Source: Bog-756 sp963704585 (GTDB lineage: Bacteria; Actinomycetota; Acidimicrobiia; Acidimicrobiales; RAAP-2). Taken from it: a DNA stretch of 64,000 bases. The notes beneath the pieces were generated by a model that saw only the letters and a program-made list of their open reading frames with translations, made no database searches and was not told the origin of the DNA. Positions 54,391 to 62,692 of this stretch are shown piece after piece. Location of the stretch: assembly GCA_963704585.1 (NCBI GenBank), contig OY969919.1:1984001-2048000 (forward strand), written 5' to 3'. Within the stretch, counting starts at the first letter, position 1. Every line of letters begins with the position of its first letter. The position numbers and the translations under genes were made by a program.

Positions 54391-55930
54391 CCGGCTGGTC
54401 GACCAGCTGCGGCTCATGGCCGCGCACGTGCCCGACGCGATCGCCTACCGCTGTCTCGTCGACGACGACGGGACGGCGATCACCTTCGAGCGGTGGGAGC
54501 GCGAGTCCAACCGGCTCGCGCACGGGCTCAGCGAACGCGGAATCGGGAAGGGGGACCTGGTCGCCGTCGACCTCGAGCCCGAACAGGTCCTCGACTGGAT
54601 CGTGGCCTACAGCGCGGTCCACAAGCTCGGCGCGGTCGCCGTCCCGCTCAACGACCGCCTCACGGCGGCCGAGGTGCAGGTCGTGCTCGAGCATGCGGAG
54701 GTCGCCGCCGTGGTGGCCGGGGGCCGTGCGATCGAGGCCGTCGCGCCGCTGGTCGGGAGGTTGGGCACCCTGTCGGTCGTCGTGACCGTCGGTGAGGATC
54801 CGCTCGGACTCGGGGTCGACGTCGAAGTGGTCAAGAGCGACGACGAGACGCCGGTCATCGTCGAAGTGGGGGACGACGACCTGGCGGACGTGATGTACAC
54901 CTCGGGGACGACCGGACGGCCGAAGGGTGTGGTGGTGCGGCACGGTGGCATTGCCATGACCCCCAATGTCGTGCCGCGTTGGAGCGGCGCCGGCTGGCTC
55001 ACGGCGACGCCTGTGTTCACCTTCGCCGGTCTCGGATTCATCTACAACCCGATGAAGCTCGGGATGACCGTGCTCCACCTGCCCCGCTTCGACGCGGGTC
55101 GATGGCTCGGGATCGTCGAGCGCGAGCGTCCCCCGATCGCCTTTCTCGTGCCGGCGATGGCGCGGCTGCTCCTGCACCACCCCGACTTCGAGACCGCCGA
55201 CCTGTCGAGCCTCTCGAAGGTCGTCTTCGGCAGCGCCCCCCTGGCGCCGGACACGGTCGAGCGGCTCCAGGCCCGGCTGCCCGGCGCGGACATCCTCAAC
55301 AGCTACGGGATGACCGAGGGTGGCTATGCCACGTTCGCCATGGACCCCGAGGGGGCGCGCACGCGGCCCGCCGCCGTCGGCCGCCCGCGCCCCGGTGTCG
55401 AGGTCCGGATCGCCGGCGACGACGACCGGACGTGCGCGCCCGGCGAGGTCGGGGAGGTCCTCACCCGGAACCCGGCCGGCCACCGCGAGTACTACAAGGA
55501 CCCCGGGGCGACCGCGCGGATGTGGGAGGGCGGCTGGCTGCACACCGGCGACCTCGGCTACTACGACGAGGAAGGTTATCTCTTCATCTCGGGACGCAAG
55601 AAGGAGATGATCGTGCGCGGCGGGATGAACGTCTACGCCGACGACGTCGAGGCGGTCCTCCAGTCGCATCCCGACGTGGTCGAGGCCGCCGTGGTCGGCG
55701 TCCCCCACGAGGTGCTCGGCGAGGACCTCGCCGCATTCGTCGTGCCGCGGGAGGAGGGAGCGCTCGACGGGGACGACCTCCGCAGGTTCGCCGCCGAACA
55801 GCTCGCGGACTACAAGGTCCCGCGGCGGGTCGAGTTCGTGGACGCCCTGCCGCGCAACGCGGGCGGGAAGGTCGTGAAGGCCCTGTTGCTCGACGCTGCG
55901 GGCGACGGACCCGGGGCCGCACGCCGATGA
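54383..55930 (+). CDS. acyl-CoA ligase (AMP-forming, class I adenylate-forming)
   Basis: The 515-aa protein has the AMP-binding motif MYTSGTTGRPKGVVVRHGG, NSYGMTEGGY, the hinge GWLHTGDLGYYDEEGYLFIS, then GRKKEMIVRGGMNVYADDVE, and the C-terminal catalytic lysine in PRNAGGKVVKALL. It activates a carboxylic acid with ATP and CoA. The chain length or ring specificity cannot be read. GTG start inside the end of the preceding amidohydrolase gene. Confidence 0.93.
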   Translation: MADRLVDQLRLMAAHVPDAIAYRCLVDDDGTAITFERWERESNRLAHGLSERGIGKGDLVAVDLEPEQVLDWIVAYSAVHKLGAVAVPLNDRLTAAEVQVVLEHAEVAAVVAGGRAIEAVAPLVGRLGTLSVVVTVGEDPLGLGVDVEVVKSDDETPVIVEVGDDDLADVMYTSGTTGRPKGVVVRHGGIAMTPNVVPRWSGAGWLTATPVFTFAGLGFIYNPMKLGMTVLHLPRFDAGRWLGIVERERPPIAFLVPAMARLLLHHPDFETADLSSLSKVVFGSAPLAPDTVERLQARLPGADILNSYGMTEGGYATFAMDPEGARTRPAAVGRPRPGVEVRIAGDDDRTCAPGEVGEVLTRNPAGHREYYKDPGATARMWEGGWLHTGDLGYYDEEGYLFISGRKKEMIVRGGMNVYADDVEAVLQSHPDVVEAAVVGVPHEVLGEDLAAFVVPREEGALDGDDLRRFAAEQLADYKVPRRVEFVDALPRNAGGKVVKALLLDAAGDGPGAARR

Positions 55931-56005
55931 CCGGCGGACGACCACCGCGCGGGAAGGCGCCGAACGGACCCGGCACCGCCCGGGGAAAGGAGGCGGGGAG
56001 CCGCC

Positions 56006-56498
56006 ATGCAGGACCATCGCTTTGACTTCGTCGTCGACGGGACGCCCGAGGAGGTGTGGGACGTGATCTGGGGCCGGATGCGCAAAGGCGTCCGGACCGA
56101 GGATGTGACGATCGAGATCCTCCACCAGGGCGACGAGCAGGGGAACGGCCTCGTGCGCACCTGCCACTTCCGGGTACCCCGCTACCTGCTCTCGAAGGGT
56201 CGGGCGCAGTCGTGGGAGTGGATCACCGAAGCGGAGCGGCCGGTCTCGTGGCGGTACGACGCGATCGGCAAGCCCCTCTGGTCGCGCGCCTCGGGCTGGA
56301 CGCGGCTGGAGGATCTGGGCGCAGGGAGGACGCGGGTCTCCTTCCGCGAGACGTACGAGGCGTTCAACCCGGTGATGCGCTCGCTGCTCGAGAGGGCGCG
56401 TGCACCACTTCATCTCGAAGGACAACGACCGCCTCATCGAGGCCTCGCTCGTCGCCTCGCTCAAGCGGCTGCACGAGCGCAAGGAGTCGGCCTCCTGA
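56006..56498 (+). CDS. SRPBCC/START-like protein (frame break near 56395)
   Basis: Joined across one break it is about 163 aa: MQDHRFDFVVDGTPEEVWDV, then RTCHFRVPRYLLSKGRAQSW, SWRYDAIGKPLWSRASGWTR and RVSFRETYEAFNPVMRSLLE, then in the next frame VHHFISKDNDRLIEASLVAS and a final LKRLHERKESAS. One base must be removed from the GGG at 56394-56396. The fold binds hydrophobic ligands. It follows the acyl-CoA ligase by 75 nt and precedes an Rrf2 regulator that also ends in a START-like domain. Confidence 0.78.
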
Positions 56499-56587
56499 CC
56501 GGAAGGGGATCATCGCCCACCAGCACCGGCCCCCGGCGCGGACCGCTTCTGCTCGAGTAGAGCGCGAGAACACGTCAAGTCGCTCGA

Positions 56588-56593
56588 TACACT
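56588..56593 (+). promoter_or_regulatory. -10-like element for a leaderless Rrf2 transcript
   Basis: TACACT lies 6 nt before the GTG at 56600, so transcription would start at or next to that codon. There is no ribosome site. Leaderless mRNAs are common in actinobacteria. No good -35 is visible, which would fit an activator or regulator-dependent promoter. Confidence 0.4.
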
Positions 56594-56599
56594 GTGGGC

Positions 56600-57568
56600 G
56601 TGAACCTCGAGCTCTCGAAGCGGGGGGACTACGTCGTTCGGTCGGCCATCTGCCTCGCTCGCGCCTACGACTCGGGGACGCCTGTCAAGCTGCGCGAGAT
56701 CTCCGCCGAGATGGGGGTCCCGCGCACGTTCGTCTCCCAGATCCTCGGCGACCTCTCTCGCGTGGGGCTCGCGGTCTCCTACTTCGGGACGAAGGGTGGC
56801 TACCGGCTCGCCCACCCGCCCGAAGAGGTGAGCCTGCTCGAGGTCGTCGAGGCCGGCGAGGGCCCGCTCTCCCCGTCGTCGTGCGTGCTCGGCGAAGGAC
56901 CCTGCCGATGGGACTCGGTCTGCCCACTGCACGAGACCTGGAGTGCAGGGAGCGCCGCGCTGCGCTCGGTACTCGCGTCCACGACGATCGCCGAGATCGT
57001 CGAGCGCGACCGGCAGATCGAGGCCGGGAACTACCCGGTGGCGGCCGACAGCCACCGCCAGCGCTCGCTGACCGTCGCCGTCGAGGACTCGGTCCATGTC
57101 GAGCTCGGCGCGCCGGCCGTCGCCGCGCGCCTGCGCGTGGGCGGGAGCTGGCTCGTTCCCCACGTCGAGGCGGCCGGCGCGGAGGGGGAGGAGATCCTCG
57201 TGCGCGTCGGGCCGGTCGGCCCGTCGTGGCTGGGCAAGACGGTCGCGGTCCACCTTGGTTCGCCCGAAGGGGCCGAGGAGTCGCTCGTGGTCCCGATCAC
57301 CTGGGAGGCGACGGGACCGACCGGGCTCTTTCCGCGGCTCGAAGGGGAGATCCGGCTCACCGCGCTCGACGCCGAACGGTCCGAGCTGCGCCTGGTCGGC
57401 CGCTACCGCCCGCCACTCGGCCGGGCCGGGCAGGCACTCGACGAGGCCGTCCTCGCACGGGTCGCCCGTGCCACGGTCCGAGCGCTGCTGCGGCGCGTGG
57501 CGCGTGCGCTCGAGGAGGAGGCGGGCCGGAGCCCGGTGACCGCCCCGTCAGGCGATCGGTCGGGCTGA
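56600..57568 (+). CDS. Rrf2-family regulator fused to a START/SRPBCC-like domain
   Basis: Residues 1-135 are Rrf2: LELSKRGDYVVRSAICLARA, LREISAEMGVPRTFVSQILG, a wing YFGTKGGYRLAHPPEEVSLL and three cysteines in SSCVLGEGPCRWDSVCPLHE at the place where IscR/NsrR bind an Fe-S cluster. Most Rrf2 proteins end near here. This one continues for about 170 residues with a domain ending ITWEATGPTGLFPRLEGEIR, LTALDAERSELRLVGRYRPP and LGRAGQALDEAVLARVARAT, typical of polyketide-cyclase/START-like proteins. It could read both redox/NO and a lipid-like ligand; this is inference. The 3' end overlaps the opposite gene by 21 nt. Start GTG 56600, or 56594. Confidence 0.88.
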   Translation: MNLELSKRGDYVVRSAICLARAYDSGTPVKLREISAEMGVPRTFVSQILGDLSRVGLAVSYFGTKGGYRLAHPPEEVSLLEVVEAGEGPLSPSSCVLGEGPCRWDSVCPLHETWSAGSAALRSVLASTTIAEIVERDRQIEAGNYPVAADSHRQRSLTVAVEDSVHVELGAPAVAARLRVGGSWLVPHVEAAGAEGEEILVRVGPVGPSWLGKTVAVHLGSPEGAEESLVVPITWEATGPTGLFPRLEGEIRLTALDAERSELRLVGRYRPPLGRAGQALDEAVLARVARATVRALLRRVARALEEEAGRSPVTAPSGDRSG

Positions 57569-59746
57569 CCCGGACAGAGCCCGGCCGAACGCGACCGGTC
57601 CGTTGTCGCCGGTGCCGGGCTCGAGGTCCTTCGGTCCGAAGGCGGCTTGTCCCACGACCGCGCCACCGCTCGCTTCGACGACCGCGGCCATCTGGCGGAG
57701 GACCGTGCGCGGCGAGACGCCGAAGGTACAGAACAGGCCGACCGGCTTCGCCGCGAGGGGTGGGAGCGTGGCCAACCACGCGCGCATCGCCTTTGCGGGC
57801 CTGACCCCGGCGACGACGAAGCCCTCGACCCAGCTTCCGAGCACGACGAGGTCGGCTGCCGCGAGCTCGGCCGCGCCGACCCGTGCGATCGGGAGCACCC
57901 GTACCTGCTCACCGCGTTCGGCGAAACCGTCGGCGATCGCCTCGGCCACCCGTGCGGTCGTGCCGCCGGCGCTCTCGTGGCAGATCAGCACGCGGGTCCC
58001 GCGGCCGCCGCGCCGACGGGTCGGACCGGCGGGACGGGAAGGCCGGGCGTCGAGCACGCTGGCGGCCGCCCGTCGACCCTGTGCCATCGCCTCGACGACG
58101 GTGGCCGGTCCGGTGAGCGCGTCGCCGACGGTCCACACCCGCTCCCGGCGCGGGAGCGCCGCCGCCCAGAGCGCGGTCTCGCGCCCGAGTGCGAGGCGGC
58201 CGACGGACGGACGGTCGTTCGGTGCCGGTGCCGCGAGGATGCCGCTCGCGGCCCACCGCCGGTCGGGCACCCCGGTGACCTCGCGACGCACGGGCGTGCC
58301 CGGCAGATCGGCCTCGAACTCGGGGTCGGTGCGGTAGCCCATGGCCATGACGACGAGGTCGACGGGCACCACCTCGGTCGGCACCTCGAGCACGGCAGGC
58401 CGCCGATCGGCGCGGTCCTGCACGGTGCGGGCGAGCGCCGCGCGAGCGACCCGGACCCCGTCGCCCGTGAGCTCGACGAGCGTCCGGGAGAACGAGACCG
58501 CGACACCCTCGTGGCGGGCTTCAGCCAGCTCGTCCGGGCGGGCGAGGGCGAACTGCTCGTCGAGCCAGTCGACGCAGGTCGCCGCGAGGCCGAGGCGGCG
58601 GGCCGTGCGCGCCACGTCCATGGCGGTGTTTCCCGCGCCGAGCACGAGGACGTGCGGTGCACCGGACCCGCACGACCCGTCGGACGGGAGGCCGAACCGG
58701 GCGCGGAGCATGGCGGGGTCGCCGCCCGGGGCGAGCGCCGCACGAGCGCCCTTGAGGAATGTCGTCGCGTCGACGACGCCCTCGAGGTCCGCGCCGGGAA
58801 CCGGGAGTCGCATCGGGATCCCCGCGCCGTGGGCGAGGACGACCGCGTCGTGCGCGGCGAGGAGGGCCTCGAGGTCACCGGGCCGGATCTCCGTGCCGCA
58901 GCGGAGCACGACGCCGGCGTCGACGAGCTGACGCCAGGGACGGGTGGCGACCGCCTCGGGCAGGGTGAAGTCGGGGATCCCCCACGCGCAAAGCCCGCCG
59001 GGGGTCGCGTCCTTCTCATAGACGGTGACCGTCGCGCCACCCTCGAGCAGCTCCCAGGCCGCGCCCACACCACCGGGTCCGGAGCCGACGACGGCGACCG
59101 ACAGCGAATGGTCGGCCGACGCAACCGCCGGCGCGGGGACCACGGAGTGGTCGGTCACGAAGCGTTCGAGTCTGCCGATCGCGACGGGATCTGCTCCTGC
59201 GAGGGACCAGCTGCACGCGCCCTCGCACTGGGCGGACTGGTTGCAGACCCGCGAGCAGACGTCGGGCAGCACGGTGGTGCGCCGCAGGACACGGTGCGCG
59301 CCTTCGAGGTCCCGATCGCGGATCGCGCGGACGAACCCGGGGATGTCGTTGTGGGCCGGGCAGCCGCGCACGCAGGTCGGGTCCGGGCAGGCGAGGCAGC
59401 GCGCCGCCTCGGCGAGCGCCTCGGACCAGCCGGCGAAGCCGGTGCGGATCTCGGTGACGTCCCCGGTGAGCTCGACGGGATGCTGCGGGGCCGGATCGGA
59501 CCGCGGAGCCACGAGCACGGGTCCGTCCACGACCACAGCCGAGAAGGGGCAGGTCCGCTCGCACTGCCGGCAGCCCACGCAGCGTTCGTCGTCGGTGGTC
59601 GCGACCCAGCGGACGGTGTCCATCGCCAACGCGCCCGTCGGGCAGCGGACGACGCACTCCTGGCAGCCGGCGCACCGGTCGGTGAGCACCCGGACGGACG
59701 GCCGGTCTTCCGCGGTGAGAGCCGGACGTAGGGCGGTGAGCGTCAT
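57548..59746 (-). CDS. ferredoxin / GltD-like FAD-NAD(P) oxidoreductase / flavodoxin fusion
   Basis: The 732-aa protein joins three redox modules. Residues 20-70 hold two 4Fe-4S motifs, CAGCQECVVRCP and CVGCRQCERTCP. Residues 105-580 are glutamate-synthase small-subunit-like: cluster cysteines in CLACPDPTCVRGCPAHNDIP and CSRVCNQSAQCEGAC, the FAD motif VAVVGSGPGGVGAAWELLEG, the NAD(P) motif VLVLGAGNTAMDVARTARRL and the late VWTVGDALTGPATVVEAMAQ. Residues about 585-732 are a flavodoxin (VLICHESAGGTTARVAEAIA; LVVLGSWVEGF; PVGLFCTFGVSPRTVLRQMA). It should pass electrons between NAD(P)H and Fe-S/FMN carriers. It follows the membrane ferredoxin gene by 55 nt and is probably its partner. Confidence 0.9.
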   Translation of the reverse strand: MTLTALRPALTAEDRPSVRVLTDRCAGCQECVVRCPTGALAMDTVRWVATTDDERCVGCRQCERTCPFSAVVVDGPVLVAPRSDPAPQHPVELTGDVTEIRTGFAGWSEALAEAARCLACPDPTCVRGCPAHNDIPGFVRAIRDRDLEGAHRVLRRTTVLPDVCSRVCNQSAQCEGACSWSLAGADPVAIGRLERFVTDHSVVPAPAVASADHSLSVAVVGSGPGGVGAAWELLEGGATVTVYEKDATPGGLCAWGIPDFTLPEAVATRPWRQLVDAGVVLRCGTEIRPGDLEALLAAHDAVVLAHGAGIPMRLPVPGADLEGVVDATTFLKGARAALAPGGDPAMLRARFGLPSDGSCGSGAPHVLVLGAGNTAMDVARTARRLGLAATCVDWLDEQFALARPDELAEARHEGVAVSFSRTLVELTGDGVRVARAALARTVQDRADRRPAVLEVPTEVVPVDLVVMAMGYRTDPEFEADLPGTPVRREVTGVPDRRWAASGILAAPAPNDRPSVGRLALGRETALWAAALPRRERVWTVGDALTGPATVVEAMAQGRRAAASVLDARPSRPAGPTRRRGGRGTRVLICHESAGGTTARVAEAIADGFAERGEQVRVLPIARVGAAELAAADLVVLGSWVEGFVVAGVRPAKAMRAWLATLPPLAAKPVGLFCTFGVSPRTVLRQMAAVVEASGGAVVGQAAFGPKDLEPGTGDNGPVAFGRALSGSARPIA

Positions 59747-59801
59747 CGGGGCTCCTTCCTGCTGCGAGCGGTGGAGGCGGACGACCCGACGGCGGGCGCC
59801 A

Positions 59802-61355
59802 TCAGCTCGCCGCCTGCATGGTCACGTAGAGCGCCGCGGCGACGGCGCCGCAGGTGAGGACGAGCGCGGAGGAGAGGACTCGCATCGCGATCGGGCTCCG
59901 GCTCACCGGGAGCAGCTCGCGTGAGGCGATGCGCCAGGTCGCCCAGAGCGCTGCCGCGGTGCCGACGGCCACGACCGCGACCTGCACGACGATGATCCAG
60001 GGATCGGTGAGGAGCCGGGTGTTGTACAGCGTCGAGTGCACGCCGGCATGGCCGAAGAGGTGCTGCACCGATGGGACGACCCGCGGTGAGTTCCGGAAGA
60101 ACTTGGGGAGCTGCCGCGCGAAGTAGTCGGCCCCGACGACCGGGATGAGCCCGTAGGCGATCGGGACGAAGTAGGCGCGGAACCGGTCGCTCCGGTCGGC
60201 GAAGCCACCCGGACGGTCGAAGACGACGTCTCGGCGCGCGACGAGCGTCCCGACACCCCAGGCCGCAGCTGCGGTGAGCGCGGCGAGGACCACGATGAGG
60301 CCGAGGTAGGCGACCGGGTCCGGGTAGTGCGGGACGTGCAGCGCGGTGTTGAGCCAGCCGTCCACCGATCCGTAGGCCATGGTGGTGTTGAGCTGCTGAT
60401 AGAGCACGAGTCCCCAGAGGAGCGCGATCGCCCAGGCCACGTCCGCTCGCCGCCGGCGAGGGGCGACCACCGACGTGAGCGGCTTCTGGAGGAAGAGGCC
60501 GATGTTCCCCTCGGGGCACGACTTGTAGCACTCGGAGCAGAGGCCGCAGGAGAGGTTGGAGTCCGCGCTCGCCGGCCACGTGTACCACGGGCAGCCGAAA
60601 CCCTGGTCGCCCCCGCGCATGCAGTCCTTCGAGGGGCAGGTGAGGCAACGCTCGCGGTCGCGGGTGCGAAAGCCGGCCACGGTGCCCATCGAGCCGACGG
60701 TCCCGATGAGGGAGGTCAGCGGGCAGAGGTAGCGGCAGAAGGTCCGTCGCTCGAAGACGAGGAAGAACACGAGGGCGGACGCCACGATCCCGATGACCAT
60801 GAAGCTCGTCGCCGCCGGATTGCCGGGGCCGGCGATGTTGAAGTACTCCTCGATCCAGGTGAGGAGCAGGAAGGACGCGACGGGGAGGATGAACCCGAGC
60901 TTGGCGAGCGGCTCGGGGAAGGTGCGCCCGAGGGAGAGGGTGCGCTGGGTCCGCTGCCAGAAGGTGCGGCGCTGGATCCACTCCGCGAAGCCGCCGAAGG
61001 GGCACATCGCGCACCACGCGCGCCCCACGACCACCATGAGCACGAAGACCAGGCAGAACCAGACGTACCAGGTGATGGCCGTCCCGAAGTTGAGACCCGG
61101 TACCGCGGTCCCGAGCAGCCCGACCAGGATGACGGTCCAGAAGACGATCTGGTTGGGGAGGATGAGGAAGAACTGGAGCTTGCGGCTGCGCAAGAGCCGG
61201 GCGACCCGCGGGTTCCGGGCGACGTCGAGCCCCGGCTCGGGGTCGGTGGCATCGAACCGCTCGGCGAGGCCGTCACGCTCCGGTGGGCGGAGCGTGACGG
61301 CGGTGGCGATCGGATCGACCAGGTGGGCCTCTCGTTCCTGCACCCGGAGTGCCAT
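59802..61355 (-). CDS. NapH/NosR-like membrane protein with 4Fe-4S clusters
   Basis: The 517-aa protein has about 9-10 membrane helices (VFWTVILVGLLGTAVPGLNF; WYVWFCLVFVLMVVVGRAWC; ASFLLLTWIEEY; TSFMVIGIVASALVFFLVF; several later). It has the CxxxCP pairs WCAMCPFGG and CRYLCPLTS. Fe-S ligands are seen in CLTCPSKDCMRGGDQGFGCP and CGLCSECYKSCPEGNIGLFL. This is the NapH/NosR/CcoG pattern, which moves electrons between the quinone pool and soluble carriers. There is no FMN-binding N-terminal domain as in NosR, and no nap or nos genes are nearby. The ATG at 61355 follows AAGGGGG. It leads a two-gene operon with the fusion oxidoreductase. Confidence 0.88.
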   Translation of the reverse strand: MALRVQEREAHLVDPIATAVTLRPPERDGLAERFDATDPEPGLDVARNPRVARLLRSRKLQFFLILPNQIVFWTVILVGLLGTAVPGLNFGTAITWYVWFCLVFVLMVVVGRAWCAMCPFGGFAEWIQRRTFWQRTQRTLSLGRTFPEPLAKLGFILPVASFLLLTWIEEYFNIAGPGNPAATSFMVIGIVASALVFFLVFERRTFCRYLCPLTSLIGTVGSMGTVAGFRTRDRERCLTCPSKDCMRGGDQGFGCPWYTWPASADSNLSCGLCSECYKSCPEGNIGLFLQKPLTSVVAPRRRRADVAWAIALLWGLVLYQQLNTTMAYGSVDGWLNTALHVPHYPDPVAYLGLIVVLAALTAAAAWGVGTLVARRDVVFDRPGGFADRSDRFRAYFVPIAYGLIPVVGADYFARQLPKFFRNSPRVVPSVQHLFGHAGVHSTLYNTRLLTDPWIIVVQVAVVAVGTAAALWATWRIASRELLPVSRSPIAMRVLSSALVLTCGAVAAALYVTMQAAS

Positions 61356-61415
61356 CGGCGACCCCCTTCGCTCGTGGTGAGAAAGCTCAAGTAGAGCACT
61401 ACACCTGCTACCGTA

Positions 61416-61441
61416 ATACTACGGGTATATCCCCGTAGTAT
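61416..61441. promoter_or_regulatory. perfect 26-bp palindrome upstream of the membrane ferredoxin gene
   Basis: ATACTACGGG (61416-61425), a 6-nt spacer and CCCGTAGTAT (61432-61441) match perfectly, in a locally AT-rich patch about 60-85 bp upstream of the NapH-like start. On the minus strand one arm contains TAGTAT, usable as a -10 box, so a bound protein would control transcription. The nearby Rrf2 protein and the NarL-type regulator are both candidates. It is not a terminator, since no gene ends here. Confidence 0.75.
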
Positions 61442-61582
61442 CACGTAGGAGGAAGTTCGTCAATGATCCGGAACCACGATGGGGGAAGACGGTGGCCGCA
61501 CCGTGGTCGGGGGGACGCCGGCGACGAGGCCTTCCGGTCTGGGGAGCCGGTAGCTGCCCAGGTGGCGGCCGTGCAGGGTCGC

Positions 61583-61807
61583 TCAGGCGGGACGGCCGGC
61601 CCGTTTGCAGGACGGCGGGCCGCCGTCCCCTGCCGGCTCGAGGAGGCCGGCGAGGAAGCGGTCGAGTTCGGCTGCGCGGGCGCGCTCTGCCGCCGACCGG
61701 CGCAAGGTAGCGGCCACCGCGGCCGCGGCCAGCACCAGTTCGCAGCCGAGCAGCGCACCTGCTCCAACGACGAGCGTGCCGAGCACGACCAGCAGGACGG
61801 TGGCCAT
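61583..61807 (-). CDS. possible small membrane protein (74 aa)
   Basis: From ATG at 61807 the frame gives MATVLLVVLGTLVVGAGALL, GCELVLAAAAVAATLRRSAA and ERARAAELDRFLAGLLEPAG: one long hydrophobic segment followed by a charged helix. Third-position GC bias fits coding. No ribosome site is clear and I know no homologue. Apart from this frame and the palindrome, the 590 bp from 61356 to 61945 hold no gene; it must contain the response-regulator promoter. Confidence 0.4.
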   Translation of the reverse strand: MATVLLVVLGTLVVGAGALLGCELVLAAAAVAATLRRSAAERARAAELDRFLAGLLEPAGDGGPPSCKRAGRPA

Positions 61808-61945
61808 ACCACGATGGTGACCGCGCGCCTGCCCGTGCGGAAGCGTGCGAGCACGGGAACCACCCGCCGCTTCCACGCGCGCTTCCCCGTGGTTCCACGG
61901 GGATTCGTCGTGGTGTTCTGTGGAAAAGTGGCGCAGACTGGGACG

Positions 61946-62692
61946 ATGAGCGAGACCTCGGGGGAGGACCTGCTCGGCGTGCGGTCCGGGTCGACCTCAC
62001 CGGCGGTGGGTCCGGGGCGACGCGGCTCGACGCCGATCCGGGTGGTGATCGTGGACGACCACGCCCTGGTGCGCGAGGGCACCCACCAGCTCCTCGAGCT
62101 GACTGAGGACCTTGAGGTCGTCGGGCAGGCCGGTTCGGGGGAGGACGCCGTCGGGGTCCTCCAGCAGCTCCGGCCCGACGTGGCCATCGTGGACGTGAAC
62201 CTGCCGGGCATCAGCGGGCTCGAGCTGGCCCGGACGGTCGTTGCGAGCCTTCCCGAAGTCCGGATCCTGGTCGTGAGCGCGTACGACGACTACGCGTACG
62301 TGACCGAGGCCCTGGAGATCGGGGTCGGCGGCTATCTGCTCAAGCACGCCTCCTCCAAGGAGCTGGTCGACGCGGTGCGGGCCGTGGCCGACGGCGTCTT
62401 CGTGCTGGACCGGGCGATCTCGGCGCGGCTGGCCCGGCGGTGGCGGAGCGACTCGCCGGTCGCAGGAGCACTCACCCGGCGGGAGACCGACGTGCTCTCG
62501 CTCCTCGCCCGTGGTCGCTCCAACAAGCAGATCGCCTCGGAGCTCGGGCTCGGTCTTCGCACCGTCGAGGGCCACGTGTCGAACGTGCTGGGCAAGCTCG
62601 GCGTGACCTCGCGGACCGAGGCCGTGGCCTATGCGCTCGGGCACCGCCTCGTCGTCCCCGAGGACAATGGTCACCCCGGTCCCCCGGACTGA
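61946..62692 (+). CDS. NarL/FixJ-type response regulator
   Basis: The 248-aa protein has a receiver domain (IRVVIVDDHALVREGTHQLL; the phospho-acceptor Asp in DVAIVDVNLPGISGLELART; VVSAYDDYAYVTEALEIGVG; GYLLKHASSKELVDAVRAVA) and a LuxR-type HTH (LTRRETDVLSLLARGRSNKQ; IASELGLGLRTVEGHVSNVL). The ATG at 61946 is chosen because the open frame before it is arginine/glycine-rich shadow. It overlaps the kinase gene by 26 nt. It may govern the redox operon next door, which is inferred from position only. Confidence 0.9.
   Translation: MSETSGEDLLGVRSGSTSPAVGPGRRGSTPIRVVIVDDHALVREGTHQLLELTEDLEVVGQAGSGEDAVGVLQQLRPDVAIVDVNLPGISGLELARTVVASLPEVRILVVSAYDDYAYVTEALEIGVGGYLLKHASSKELVDAVRAVADGVFVLDRAISARLARRWRSDSPVAGALTRRETDVLSLLARGRSNKQIASELGLGLRTVEGHVSNVLGKLGVTSRTEAVAYALGHRLVVPEDNGHPGPPD

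Noticed and set aside
61463..61945. N-terminal extension of the response regulator
   Set aside because: The 161 extra residues are not receiver-like and contain shadow-type Gly/Arg/Ala runs; the receiver begins just after the ATG at 61946.
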